A DNA stretch of 64,000 bases from G958296245 sp963664035 (lineage in GTDB: Bacteria; Chloroflexota; Dehalococcoidia; Lucifugimonadales; G958296245). Shown piece by piece: positions 1 to 8,387 of this stretch; the first letter of the stretch is position 1, and each line of letters opens with the position of its first letter. The stretch lies in the NCBI GenBank assembly GCA_963664035.2, contig OY760867.2, positions 2,232,001-2,296,000 on the forward strand, read 5' to 3'. Below the pieces are notes generated by a model. The model did no database searches. It saw nothing but the letters and a program-made list of their open reading frames with translations, and was not told the origin of the DNA. The translations under genes and the position numbers were made by a program.

Positions 1-1541
1 TCGGCGATCTTGGCGGGGTCCATGCCCTCGAGGACTACGCCTCCGTACTGGCCGGTGCGGGTCATGTTGCCGTCGGCGCCGCCGAAGGCCGTGGCGACGA
101 CGCCGTAGGAGCGGTTGTTGGGCACGACGAAGAGGACGGGGACGGCGTGGTGGGCGGCAGTCCAGAGGCCGGAGTCGGCGTAGTAGAGGGAGCCGTCGCC
201 GACGAGGCCCACGACGCGGCGCTCCGGGTCGCCCAGCTTCAGGCCGACGGCTGCGCCGACGCCGTAGCCCTCGGAGCCGCCGGCCGGGGAGACGTAGGTG
301 TTCCGCCCTGGGCCGCCCCTGGCGGCCATGCTGGCGACGGGGAGGGCGAACTGCTCCATCATGACCGACGCGCCGCCCCTGTCCTCCAGCGTCTCGTCGA
401 GGGCGTCGAGAAGCACCCAGGGCCGCACCGTGCCGGGCTCCGCCTCGACGGCGCGGGCCGCCTGCAGCCGCTTCTCCCTCAGCGCGGCGGCGTGGCCGCG
501 CGCCCAGGCCCTGCGCTCGTCGAACGCGCCGGGGCTGTGATGGGCGGCAAGGCTTTCGAGGCGCTCCAGGGTCTTGCGCTCGTCGGCGAGGATTGCGAGG
601 TCGACGTCCTGGATGTTCTTGAAGTTGCGCACGTCGGAGCCGACGGCGACGATACGGGGGGCGAGCCGGGCGGGGGTGTAGGGCTCGGGGAAGCCGGTGC
701 CGACGTGGCGGGCGCCTATGCAGACTATCGTGTCGAAGACGGGTTCGGTAACGACCTCGTACGGGTGGCCGCAGTGGAGGGGGTGCTCGATGGGCATGCT
801 CCTGAAGTCGCCGCAGACGGCGGCTCCGTATCGCTCGGCGATGGCGGCGACGTGGGCCTGTGCGCCGCTCTTCCATACGCCGTCGCCGACGTAGAGCAGC
901 AGCCGATTGGCGTCTCGCATCGCTCGCTCGAGCTCCTCCAGGTCGACGTCGTCGGGAGCGCCGGCGCGGACGCCGCGGCCGGCTCCTTCTATGATGGTCG
1001 TCTCCACCTCGTCGGCGCCCAGCATCCGGTCGTAGACGGCCAGGTGGACGGGGCCCACTGGCGGCGTCGAGGCGACGCGGAAGGCGCGGTCGACGGCGTG
1101 GGCGAGGCCCTCCGGCTCGACGACCGTCCAGCTGGACTTGGTGAAGGGCGCGGAGATGGAGGTGGGGCCGAAGCTGGGGTCCAGCTCCATGCCGATCCTG
1201 TCGTAGTAGCTGCCGGTGTCGCCGGCGAATGTGATGATGACGACGGGCAGGCTGCCCTCGTATAGGTTGATGACCTGCCCGAGGCTCTGGGCGAGCCCGG
1301 CGCTGAGGTGGACGACCATGGCGGCCGGCTCCAGCTTCGCCTGCGTGTATCCCCCGGCCATGGCGGCGACGCTGCCCTCGTGGAGCGCGAGGATGCCGTG
1401 GACGTCCGGGTGGGAGTGGAGGGCGTCCATGAAGCGCGCCTCGCGGGAGCCTGGGTTGTTGAAGACGTACCTGACGCCGGAGGCGGCAAGCTGCTCGACG
1501 ATGATCTGGGACGGGTTGGCGGTGATGGGTTTCCTGGTCAA
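1..1541 (-). CDS. thiamine-diphosphate-dependent enzyme (acetolactate synthase/benzoylformate decarboxylase type), 3' end cut off by window
   Basis: I translated this gene from the minus strand; it stays open for 513 codons and runs off base 1. Family features: NPGSRE near residue 29, the catalytic-type glutamate in LALHEGSVAA (E55), a central domain, then the ThDP-binding motif GDGS near residue 447 followed by PNN. Such enzymes decarboxylate or ligate 2-oxo acids; the substrate cannot be read. I chose TTG 1541 because GGAGAAAG lies 8 nt upstream. An in-frame ATG at 1580 exists, but it has no ribosome site and its first residues (MLQIVADTE) copy the N-terminus of the HTH protein at 41633-42121. 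The long plus-strand reading frames here are shadows. Confidence 0.85.
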   Translation of the reverse strand, partial: MTRKPITANPSQIIVEQLAASGVRYVFNNPGSREARFMDALHSHPDVHGILALHEGSVAAMAGGYTQAKLEPAAMVVHLSAGLAQSLGQVINLYEGSLPVVIITFAGDTGSYYDRIGMELDPSFGPTSISAPFTKSSWTVVEPEGLAHAVDRAFRVASTPPVGPVHLAVYDRMLGADEVETTIIEGAGRGVRAGAPDDVDLEELERAMRDANRLLLYVGDGVWKSGAQAHVAAIAERYGAAVCGDFRSMPIEHPLHCGHPYEVVTEPVFDTIVCIGARHVGTGFPEPYTPARLAPRIVAVGSDVRNFKNIQDVDLAILADERKTLERLESLAAHHSPGAFDERRAWARGHAAALREKRLQAARAVEAEPGTVRPWVLLDALDETLEDRGGASVMMEQFALPVASMAARGGPGRNTYVSPAGGSEGYGVGAAVGLKLGDPERRVVGLVGDGSLYYADSGLWTAAHHAVPVLFVVPNNRSYGVVATAFGGADGNMTRTGQYGGVVLEGMDPAKIA

Positions 1542-1607
1542 CGTATCATCTTTCTCCGTATCCGCAACGATTTGTAACATTTTGTCGTTTTCAGCTATGG
1601 GCCGGGT

Positions 1608-1674
1608 GACAGTGAGTAACACGAATATGACTCGGATCTGACGCGAGTTCGACTGGATGTGACACCGGTGCGAC
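1608..1674 (-). promoter_or_regulatory. helically phased GAC/AAC triplet array in the leader
   Basis: Plus-strand GAC (once AAC) starts at 1608, 1618, 1629, 1640, 1651, 1661 and 1672, that is every 10-11 bp, so all face one side of the helix. The array lies between the promoter at 1753-1782 and the ThDP gene. A similar array is found in the leader of the HTH gene at 42.17 kb. Binding by that HTH protein is an inference. Confidence 0.45.
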
Positions 1675-1752
1675 ACAGGTTTCGAAGCCCTCGCCCGAAG
1701 GGCCGGTTCGTCGCCACGTCAGCCGTGATGTATGTCCAATAACCATGCGCAG

Positions 1753-1782
1753 ACTATAGCACTCATGTTCGCTGTGCGTCAA
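1753..1782 (-). promoter_or_regulatory. sigma70-type promoter, AGCGAAC-spacer type, copy 1
   Basis: On the minus strand: TTGACG (1777-1782), an 18-bp spacer with AGCGAAC at spacer positions 4-10, and TATAGT (1753-1758). The same design, including the position of the CGAAC core, is seen at 31529-31558 and 42316-42345. It points toward the ThDP-enzyme gene, with a leader of roughly 200 nt. Confidence 0.6.
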
Positions 1783-1819
1783 CTGGAGACACGCCGGTCT
1801 GGGTGCGGCCACCCACTGA

Positions 1820-3408
1820 GTCTCTCGCTGATGTCCCGGGCCGCTTGACGACGCAGTTTACCATCTCCGCGCAGGCGGCAATGCCGAAGTGGGTGCAGGC
1901 CACGCCGTAAGAGGCATGAGCGGCGGGGCGCTCATGCACGAGTTCGAAGACCTTGCGGGTCTAGGCGACCTTGTATCATGGAGGGCATGGAGGCAGATGC
2001 GACTGCAGAAACGGGAGGAACAGATGAAACCCAGGATCGCGGTGGCGGCCCTCGTCCTGCTGCTGCTCGCCTGCACCGGATCCAGCGAGACACAAGAGTC
2101 CATGCCGATCATCCGGCTGCATCAGGGCCAGTATCTGCTGGAGGAGCGAATACTCGAGGCCAAGATCATTGCGAGGGTGACTCTGCGTTCCCACGAGGTC
2201 ATGGGAGCGCAGTTCCCAGGCAGCAGCAAGTACCGCCCCGCCATAAAGTTCACATTCGACGCGCTGGAGTACCTGAAGGGGACCGGTGGCGGCGAGTTGG
2301 TTGCTTACGCCTATGGCGACCACTACTACTTCACCATGGAACGAGACACGGCGAAGGAGGCGGTGGACCTCTGGAGCTCGTGGATATCGGGCTACCGCGA
2401 CGGCCGATGGGACGACAGGCAGGCGATCATCTTCCTGAGGCAGCCGGTCAAAGACGGCTCCTACGTGATTGGGTTCCTGGGGGAGTACGAGGATAGCTTC
2501 TCCCATCGCAGGTTCGTCAACAGAGTCACCATAGCCGACGACGAGAACCGGGCCTGGCTTCCCGCCGCCGCGTCCGCCCAAGGCAGCGACGGCAACGCCC
2601 AAGAGCAACACTTTCTTCTCGAAGACCCAGACACGGCAACCACGACCTCAGTGAGTGGCGCGGTAGGCTCCGCGTCGGCAGCCTCGACTATCAGCAAGGC
2701 CTCTCTGAAGTCCAGGATCGCAGCGGTCGAGGCGGAACTGGCCGCAAACAACACGGACGCGTACAGGAACTGCCTTCTTGCCAAGTACGAGGCGATCAGG
2801 ACGATCAGGTACAACAATTCACGAGGCATTCAAGTTACAACTAACTACGACGTAAAGTCCGGGCTGGCTGCCGGCACCGAGGTAGACCTGCATAGGTACG
2901 CCGATGACACAGCCAATCGGGAATGGTACGAGGGGAAAGACAAGGACCTGTTCACCCCCAAACAGGGTGTCATGTACACCAGTCGACCGCTTCCGGCGGG
3001 AGAGTATCGCTTCTACCACAACGACACCGAGCCGGGGCAGGACTGCGGCTACTCCGAGGAGCAGCGAACGGAGATACTGGAGATAGTAACCGTCACCGCC
3101 CCCGTTGGCACGCTGGCCGAGTCGTTCTTCGACCCCTACGCCTCCCTGTCTGCCGGACAGGCAGGCAGCACCGCAATCGTCGGCACCACGACCGTCGGGA
3201 CCATCTCATGGCAGTCCGGCGAGGTCACCGCGGACCTGACGCGGAGCGTCACTGGCCACGCGCTCGACTTCATAGACCTCACGGGCACGACGGTCCTGTC
3301 GTTGAGTGTAGCCGACGCTGCGACGACGGCGGCGGGCGCGTTGACATGGGCGGTGAGTGAGCAGCCGTGGAAGGCGGGCGACAAGCTGATGCTGCGGATC
3401 AGGAAGTA
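1820..3408 (+). repeat. tandem segmental duplication, copy 1
   Basis: This stretch, including about 200 bp of upstream sequence and a whole lipoprotein gene, is repeated with high identity at 3436-5022. The upstream parts match closely around the shared CTTGACGACGCAGTTTACC and around CCTTGTATCATGGAGGG. The copies differ by point changes and by two small in-frame insertions. The duplication looks recent. Confidence 0.9.
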
Positions 3409-3409
3409 G
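2024..3409 (+). CDS. putative lipoprotein, single-module paralog
   Basis: 461 residues. The start at ATG 2024 follows GGAGG at 5-6 nt and gives a clean lipoprotein signal peptide with lipobox LLLLAC (lipidated Cys17). The mature protein has an N-terminal segment with EERILEAKIIARV, a middle part rich in charged residues, a Cys pair (RNCLLAKYE and GQDCGYSEEQRTE), and a C-terminal segment starting near TVTAPVGTLAESFFDPYA. I recognise no named family. A close copy forms the first half of the next gene. Probably exported and anchored to the cell surface; the function is unknown. Confidence 0.8.
   Translation: MKPRIAVAALVLLLLACTGSSETQESMPIIRLHQGQYLLEERILEAKIIARVTLRSHEVMGAQFPGSSKYRPAIKFTFDALEYLKGTGGGELVAYAYGDHYYFTMERDTAKEAVDLWSSWISGYRDGRWDDRQAIIFLRQPVKDGSYVIGFLGEYEDSFSHRRFVNRVTIADDENRAWLPAAASAQGSDGNAQEQHFLLEDPDTATTTSVSGAVGSASAASTISKASLKSRIAAVEAELAANNTDAYRNCLLAKYEAIRTIRYNNSRGIQVTTNYDVKSGLAAGTEVDLHRYADDTANREWYEGKDKDLFTPKQGVMYTSRPLPAGEYRFYHNDTEPGQDCGYSEEQRTEILEIVTVTAPVGTLAESFFDPYASLSAGQAGSTAIVGTTTVGTISWQSGEVTADLTRSVTGHALDFIDLTGTTVLSLSVADAATTAAGALTWAVSEQPWKAGDKLMLRIRK
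3146..3166 (+). repeat. 21-bp palindromic in-frame insertion (LSAGQAG)
   Basis: Relative to the sister gene and to the third module, this copy has seven extra codons here, containing the inverted repeat CCTGTC/GACAGG. The reading frame is kept. Confidence 0.7.
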
Positions 3410-3435
3410 GTTGCGCAGGCGTCCGGCGCTTCCAT

Positions 3436-5022
3436 GTCTCGCCTAGGTCCCGGGCCACTTGACGACGCAGTTTACCATCTCCGCGCGGGGCGGCAATGAT
3501 GAGGTGGGCGCAGGCCACGCCGTAGGAGGCATGGGCGGCGGGGCGCTCACAGGGTTCGGGGACCTCGCGGGTCTGGGCGACCTTGTATCATGGAGGGTAT
3601 GGAGGCAGATACGACCGCGGGAACAGGAGGAACAGATGATACCCAGGATCGCGGTGGCGGCCCTCGTCCTGCTTCTGCTCGCTTGCACCGGATCCAGCGA
3701 GACACAAGAGTCCATGCCGATCATCCGGCTGCATCAGGGCCAGTATCTGCTGGAGGAGCGAATACTCGAGGCCAAGATCATCGCGAGGGTGAGGCTGCGC
3801 TCCCATGAGGTCGTGGGAGCTCAGTTCCCTGGCAGCAGCAAGTACCGCCCCGCCATAAAGTTCACATTCGACGCGCTGGAGTACCTGAAGGGGACCGGTG
3901 GCGGCGAGTTGGTTGCTTACGCCTATGGCGACCACTACTACTTCACCATGGAACGAGACACGGCGAAGGAGGCGGTGGACCTCTGGAGCTCGTGGATATC
4001 GGGCTACCGCGACGGCCGATGGGACGACAGGCAGGCGATCATCTTCCTGAGGCAGCCGGTCGAAGACGGCTCCTACGTGATTGGGTTCCTGGGGGAGTAC
4101 GAGGATAGCTTCTCCCATCGCAGGTTCGTCAACAGAGTCACCATAGCCGACGACGAGAACCGGGCCTGGCTTCCCGCCGCCGCGTCCGCGTCCGCCCAGG
4201 GCAGCGACGGCAACGCCCAAGAGCAACACTTTCTTCTCGAAGACCCAGACACGGCAACCACGACCTCAGTGAGTGGCGCGGTAGGCTCCGCGTCGGCAGC
4301 CTCGACCATCAGCAAGGCCTCTCTGAAGTCCAGGATCGCAGCGGTAGAGGCGGAACTGGCCGCAAACAACACGGACGCGTACAGGAACTGCCTCATTGCC
4401 AAGTACGAGGCTATTAGGACGATTAGGTACTACAAATCGCAGGGCATCCCGGCCACGAACAACTACGAACTAGACTCGGGACTGCCGGCCGACACGAGGG
4501 TAGGCTCAAATAGGTTCGCCGATGATGCGGCCACCCGGGAATGGTACGAGGGCAGAGACAAGGACCTGTTCACACCCAGAAAAGGTGTTATGTACACGAA
4601 CAGGCCTCTTCCAGCGGGAGAGTACCGATTTTACTACAACGACATCGAGCCGGGGCAGGACTGCGGGTACTCCGAAGAGCAACGGACGGAGCTCTTAGAA
4701 ATAGTAACCGTCACCGCGCCCGCAGGTACGCTGGCGGAGTCGTTCTTCGACCCCTACGCTTCGAGCACCGCAGTCGTCGGGACCACGACCGTCGGGACCA
4801 TCTCGTGGCAGTCCCCTTCGGCAGGCTCAGGACAGGCGGGTAAGGTCACTGCGGACCTGACGCGGAGCGTCACGGGGCACGCGCTCGACTTCATAGACCT
4901 CACGGGCGCGACGACCCTGTCGTTGAGTGTAGCCGACGCCGCGACGACGGCGGCGGGCGCGTTGACATGGGCGGTGAGTGAGCAGCCCTGGAAGGTGGGC
5001 GACAAGCTGATGCTGCGGATCA
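3436..5022 (+). repeat. tandem segmental duplication, copy 2
   Basis: Second copy of the 1820-3408 segment. Here the open frame does not stop after the shared C-terminus; it reads on into a second, more diverged module, giving the 957-residue protein. Confidence 0.9.
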
Positions 5023-6509
5023 GGGTGGGGGAGTCGGGACGACCTGTGGCTGCCGGGCCTGAACCCGACGCAGCGTTTGGACCAATTGATCAGCAAGAGC
5101 CAGAGTCTCGAACGGTCATCACGGGGGCGACCCTATGGATACCGCGCCTCCAGTTCGCGCCGGTCCTGGAGGAGATGATCGTCAAGTCGAAGGTGATTGC
5201 CCGAGTGAGGCTGAGCTCGATAGAGGTAGACGGGGTGAGGAAGCTCTATGACGACTACGGTGATTCCCCATACAACGGGGCGCTGAAGTTCACCCTGGAC
5301 GTACTCGAATGCATCAAGGGGAGTTGCGGCTCGCAGCTCACGGCCTATGCTTACGGCGTGGAGGACTGGGGCGGGATGTACGAGAACGACTTCGTAGCCG
5401 ATACGGCGGATGAGGCGAAGGCGATGGCCCCTCGGCTACTGGTCAATCGAGATGCGCGCTGGGACAACCGCGATGCTCTCGTCATGCTCAGGTACAACGA
5501 GCGGGACGACCGCTACTACCTGGGCATGGTCAGCGCCGATGGGTATGTCCAGTTCACAGTTGCAGGTCCTCTTTGGAGGGCTTGGCTGCCCGACTCGGCA
5601 TCGCCGCCAGCGTCCAGCACTACGCCCGTTGCCGGTGGCGCTGCGTCCTCCGGCAGCACACAACACTTCCTGCTGGAAGACCCGGACAAGATCGGTGCAT
5701 CGGCCTCGCAGCCACCTACGGGCGCCCACGCCATGTCCGCGGCGACGTCTACCATCTCCCTAGACGATTTCAAGGCGAAGGTCTCCGGGCTGGACCGCGA
5801 GTACAACGGTGGAGATGGCTCAGTCGAGTGGAAGGAGTGCATCATTGCCAAGTACGAGTGGGAGAGCCAGTCACTCCGCGAGACGGAGAAGAACGGCGGC
5901 AGGCCAATTCGCGGCGTCTATAAGTATAAGTCGCCATCCGGCCTGCCGGCTAAGACGTTGGTACGCGCGCTCCCAAGTGCGGAAAAGCATCGTGAGCGAT
6001 ACGGAGACACGCCGCCACCCACATACGGCAACTATTGGACGGAAGGCAGGGACAAGGAGTTGCTCGTTGGGGACTGGCCTGGCGAGATCAGGACTTCACG
6101 TCCCCTTATTGCTGGTGAGTACCGCGTATTCGAGCTATGGCGGTCCGCCAGACGTCATAAGTGCGACGCCTACCCGGAGCGGGAGCGGGAACGGTTCGAG
6201 CACGTGGTAACAGTCACCGCGCCAGCAGGTACGCTGGCGGAGTCGTTCTTCGACCCCTACGCTTCCAGTACAGCAATCATCGGTACGACCACCATGGGCA
6301 CGATAGGTTGGCAGTCCGGCGAGGTCACCGCGGACCTGACGCGGAGCGTCACGGGCCACGTGCTCAACTTCATAGACCTCAAGGGCACGACGACCCTGTC
6401 GCTGCTTGCCTCCAACGCCACGACCACGGCCGCGGGCGCGCTGGCGTGGGCGGTGAATGAGCAGCCGTGGAAGGCGGGCGACAAGCTGATGCTGCGGATC
6501 AGGAAGTAG
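3636..6509 (+). CDS. putative lipoprotein, two-module paralog
   Basis: 957 residues. ATG 3636 follows AGGAGG, and the signal peptide (MIPRIAVAALVLLLLACTG) carries a lipobox with Cys17. Residues 18 to about 463 are nearly the same as the previous gene; about 464-957 are a diverged second module with matching landmarks (LEEMIVKSKVIARVRL, FTLDVLECIKG, ECIIAKYEW, TVTAPAGTLAESFFDPYAS, GDKLMLRIRK). The gene is thus a duplication of an already duplicated unit, or the upstream gene is a shortened derivative of it. No known family recognised. The two genes are probably co-expressed surface proteins. Confidence 0.8.
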   Translation: MIPRIAVAALVLLLLACTGSSETQESMPIIRLHQGQYLLEERILEAKIIARVRLRSHEVVGAQFPGSSKYRPAIKFTFDALEYLKGTGGGELVAYAYGDHYYFTMERDTAKEAVDLWSSWISGYRDGRWDDRQAIIFLRQPVEDGSYVIGFLGEYEDSFSHRRFVNRVTIADDENRAWLPAAASASAQGSDGNAQEQHFLLEDPDTATTTSVSGAVGSASAASTISKASLKSRIAAVEAELAANNTDAYRNCLIAKYEAIRTIRYYKSQGIPATNNYELDSGLPADTRVGSNRFADDAATREWYEGRDKDLFTPRKGVMYTNRPLPAGEYRFYYNDIEPGQDCGYSEEQRTELLEIVTVTAPAGTLAESFFDPYASSTAVVGTTTVGTISWQSPSAGSGQAGKVTADLTRSVTGHALDFIDLTGATTLSLSVADAATTAAGALTWAVSEQPWKVGDKLMLRIRVGESGRPVAAGPEPDAAFGPIDQQEPESRTVITGATLWIPRLQFAPVLEEMIVKSKVIARVRLSSIEVDGVRKLYDDYGDSPYNGALKFTLDVLECIKGSCGSQLTAYAYGVEDWGGMYENDFVADTADEAKAMAPRLLVNRDARWDNRDALVMLRYNERDDRYYLGMVSADGYVQFTVAGPLWRAWLPDSASPPASSTTPVAGGAASSGSTQHFLLEDPDKIGASASQPPTGAHAMSAATSTISLDDFKAKVSGLDREYNGGDGSVEWKECIIAKYEWESQSLRETEKNGGRPIRGVYKYKSPSGLPAKTLVRALPSAEKHRERYGDTPPPTYGNYWTEGRDKELLVGDWPGEIRTSRPLIAGEYRVFELWRSARRHKCDAYPERERERFEHVVTVTAPAGTLAESFFDPYASSTAIIGTTTMGTIGWQSGEVTADLTRSVTGHVLNFIDLKGTTTLSLLASNATTTAAGALAWAVNEQPWKAGDKLMLRIRK
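4815..4841 (+). repeat. in-frame CTTCGGCAGGCTCAGGACAG repeat insertion
   Basis: Adds the peptide PSAGSGQAG after SWQS, a net gain of eight codons over the sister gene. The DNA matches the interspersed repeat at 7407-7435 and 39838-39866 (CTTCGGCAGACTCAGGGCAG type). Confidence 0.7.
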
Positions 6510-7570
6510 GTTGCGCCGGCGTCCGGCGCTTCCACGTCAGCTTCACGGTGCCGGGAACGTGTCCGTGGGTAGGAGTCCCGTGGGTAGGAGTCCCGTGGGA
6601 AGCTGGCCCAGAGAGTAACTGTTCAGACCAAGTGAGAGAAGCAGGCATTGCCCTTCCTTCTGTCATTCCGAGCGCAGCGAGGAATCTAAAGGCGTCCGCC
6701 TTCAATTGAGGTTGGACTCGGGGCAAGGTCTTTATATTCCTCACTTCGCTGCGCTACGTTCGGAATGACTGTGGCCTTGGGAAGGCCACACAAGGGGATG
6801 AAAATTGGGTCGCCTTGGTATGGGCGCCACATCGATGGCATGGGCCTGGGAGGGCGGGTTTGAAACCCGCCCCTACGTAGTGGGGAGGCTATTTTCATGG
6901 TAACCACCCATGCCGGTTGCGGTCCGGCGCACCAAGGGATGAAAATGAACCAAGGCAGGCTTCTAACCCCCCATCCTAACCTTCCCCCGCAGGGGGGGGG
7001 GAAGGGACAAGTCAAGTTGCGCGGGGCTATTTTCGTACCAATGACAGGGGCCTTGGGAAAGGCCATACAAGGGGGATGGAATTGGCTGCTGCGGCATCCC
7101 GGCGTCCAAGGGTCTGGGACTGGATACCGGCCCGTATCGGAGTACGGTGTGACGTTCTTTCGCCGGTATGACGAATGTGGGCGTGGGTGGCTATTTTTTC
7201 GTACCAACCATCCATGTCGGTTGTGGTTCCGGCGCACCAGGGGATGAAAATGGATCAAGGCAGGCTTCTAACCCCCCATCCTAACCTTCCCCGCAGGGGG
7301 GGAAGGGACAAATCAAGTTGCGCGGGGCTATTTTCGTACCAACCACCCATGCCGGTTTGCGGCCCGGCACACCAAGGGATGAAAATGGGTGCGGGGAACC
7401 CTCATCCCTTCGGCAGACTCAGGGCAGGCTCTAACCTTCTCCCGTCGGACGAGGGAAGGGACAATCAAGTTGCGCGGGGCTATTTTCGTACCAATGACGA
7501 TTCGGGTGCCTCTCACGATTCAGTGGGTTTCTCATATCGTCCGTGGTATCCTGTGGCATACAATACCGCA
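6510..7570. repeat. gene-free region of layered repeats
   Basis: No gene seen. Contents in order: doubled GTAGGAGTCCCGTGGG (about 6568-6600); GTAACTGTTCAGA, matching the first bases of the IS66 end (about 6615); a MITE-like inverted repeat (6660-6774); a GGGCGGGTTT/AAACCCGCCC palindrome (about 6853-6877); then three to four tandem, imperfect units of about 150 bp (6880-7500) sharing CCGGCGCACCAAGGGATG, AGGCAGGCTTCTAACC and GCGCGGGGCTATTTTCGTA. The short open frames here are repeat translations. Confidence 0.7.
6660..6774. mobile_element. MITE-like inverted-repeat element
   Basis: Left arm TCATTCCGAGCGCAGCGAGG; right arm is its imperfect complement (CTTCGCTGCGCTACGTTCGG, then AATGAC). Single-arm copies sit at about 29845-29876 and 62999-63030. 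No gene inside. Confidence 0.55.
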
Positions 7571-7690
7571 GTGATAGAGATTTGGCAGACGGAAGTTATT
7601 GCTCGTTGGTTCAAGCGGCTTTGGGACAGGGAGGCGAGGTGCGAATCGACAGCCGTATCCGACGACTGTCCATAGGAGGCAGCAGCTATG
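7571..7690 (+). pseudogene. truncated, frameshifted HigB/RelE-type toxin
   Basis: GTG 7571 begins MIEIWQTEVIARWFKRLWDR, matching the start of HigB-type (phage Gp49-like) toxins. The frame stops at 7675, but a shifted frame continues the family pattern (RIDSRIRRLSIGG) to about 7690, where the antitoxin begins. The remaining roughly 60 residues, including the catalytic region, are missing. So both a frameshift and a deletion have inactivated it. A TACAAT box lies about 13 bp before the start. Confidence 0.7.
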
Positions 7691-7993
7691 ACAAAGACGC
7701 AGACACGGCCGTGGGACCCGGCGGAACATTTGGAGACCGAGGAGGATATGGCCGCTTACCTGAACGTCGCGCTCGAAGAGGGCGACCTGGGCCTGATCAT
7801 GGCGACCTTGGGCGACATCGCCCGCGCTCGAAGGATGGCGTTGGTCGCGCAGGAGGCGGGGCTGGGCAGGGAGAGCCTGTACAAGTCGCTGTCCGTCAAC
7901 GGCAACCCTGAGTTCGCCACGGTGCTGAAGGTGGTTGAGGCCCTGGGACTGAGGCTCCGGGCGACCGCCGCTCCGGGGGCGGCCGCCGAGTAG
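7688..7993 (+). CDS. HigA-type addiction-module antitoxin (XRE-like)
   Basis: 101 residues, ATG 7688 after AGGAGG. Shows the hallmarks of the putative addiction-module antidote family: an N-terminal DPAEHLETEEDMAAYLNVAL segment, then an HTH (LVAQEAGLGRESLYKSLS) and the typical NGNPEFATVLKVVEALGLRL. It normally binds its toxin and represses its own operon. Here the toxin upstream is a remnant, so this is a solitary antitoxin, perhaps kept to neutralise a related toxin elsewhere or as a regulator. Confidence 0.85.
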   Translation: MTKTQTRPWDPAEHLETEEDMAAYLNVALEEGDLGLIMATLGDIARARRMALVAQEAGLGRESLYKSLSVNGNPEFATVLKVVEALGLRLRATAAPGAAAE

Positions 7994-8015
7994 AAGACTC
8001 ACACCGTCGGGCCGG

Positions 8016-8387
8016 CTACAGCTCGAGGGCGTTCTGGATTACGTCGAAGCGGAGGAGGCGGCCCTGGTGAGTTAGGACTACGGCCGCCAGGTCGATGCGC
8101 CAGTCGCGGGACTCGGCGCCGTGGGTTTGGAGGTACTGCTGGGCGGCGTCGGCCATGTGGGAGCGCTTGCGGGAGGTGAGGGACTCCTCGGGGCTGCCGA
8201 GGGACTGGGCGGAGCGGGTGCGCACCTCGACGAAGACGAGGGTTGGGCCGTCCTCGGCGATTAGGTCGATCTCGCCGGCCCTGGCGCGGTAGTTCGTCTC
8301 GAGGACCCTGTAGCCGGCGGCTTCGAGACGCCTGCGGGCCACCGTCTCTCCGAGCGCGCCGAGGCGTTGGCGTGGGTTGGCGGTCAC
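8016..8387 (-). CDS. yraN: UPF0102/YraN family endonuclease-like protein
   Basis: 123 residues, the usual length. GLGETVARRRLEAAGYRVLETNY-type start (here GALGETVARRRLEAAGYRV), then the restriction-endonuclease-like core GEIDLI and FVEVRTR. The start codon overlaps the rnhB stop by 4 bp, so translation is probably coupled. The mnmA-rnhB-yraN order on the minus strand suggests one operon; rnhB-yraN neighbours are common in bacteria. Confidence 0.92.
   Translation of the reverse strand: MTANPRQRLGALGETVARRRLEAAGYRVLETNYRARAGEIDLIAEDGPTLVFVEVRTRSAQSLGSPEESLTSRKRSHMADAAQQYLQTHGAESRDWRIDLAAVVLTHQGRLLRFDVIQNALEL

Noticed and set aside
147..1265. Long plus-strand open frame of 372 codons
   Set aside because: It is the antisense shadow of the ThDP-enzyme gene, whose minus-strand translation shows clear motifs.
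1849..1869. TTGACG followed by TACCAT upstream of the first lipoprotein gene
   Set aside because: The gap is only 8 bp, too short for a promoter, though it is kept in the duplicate.
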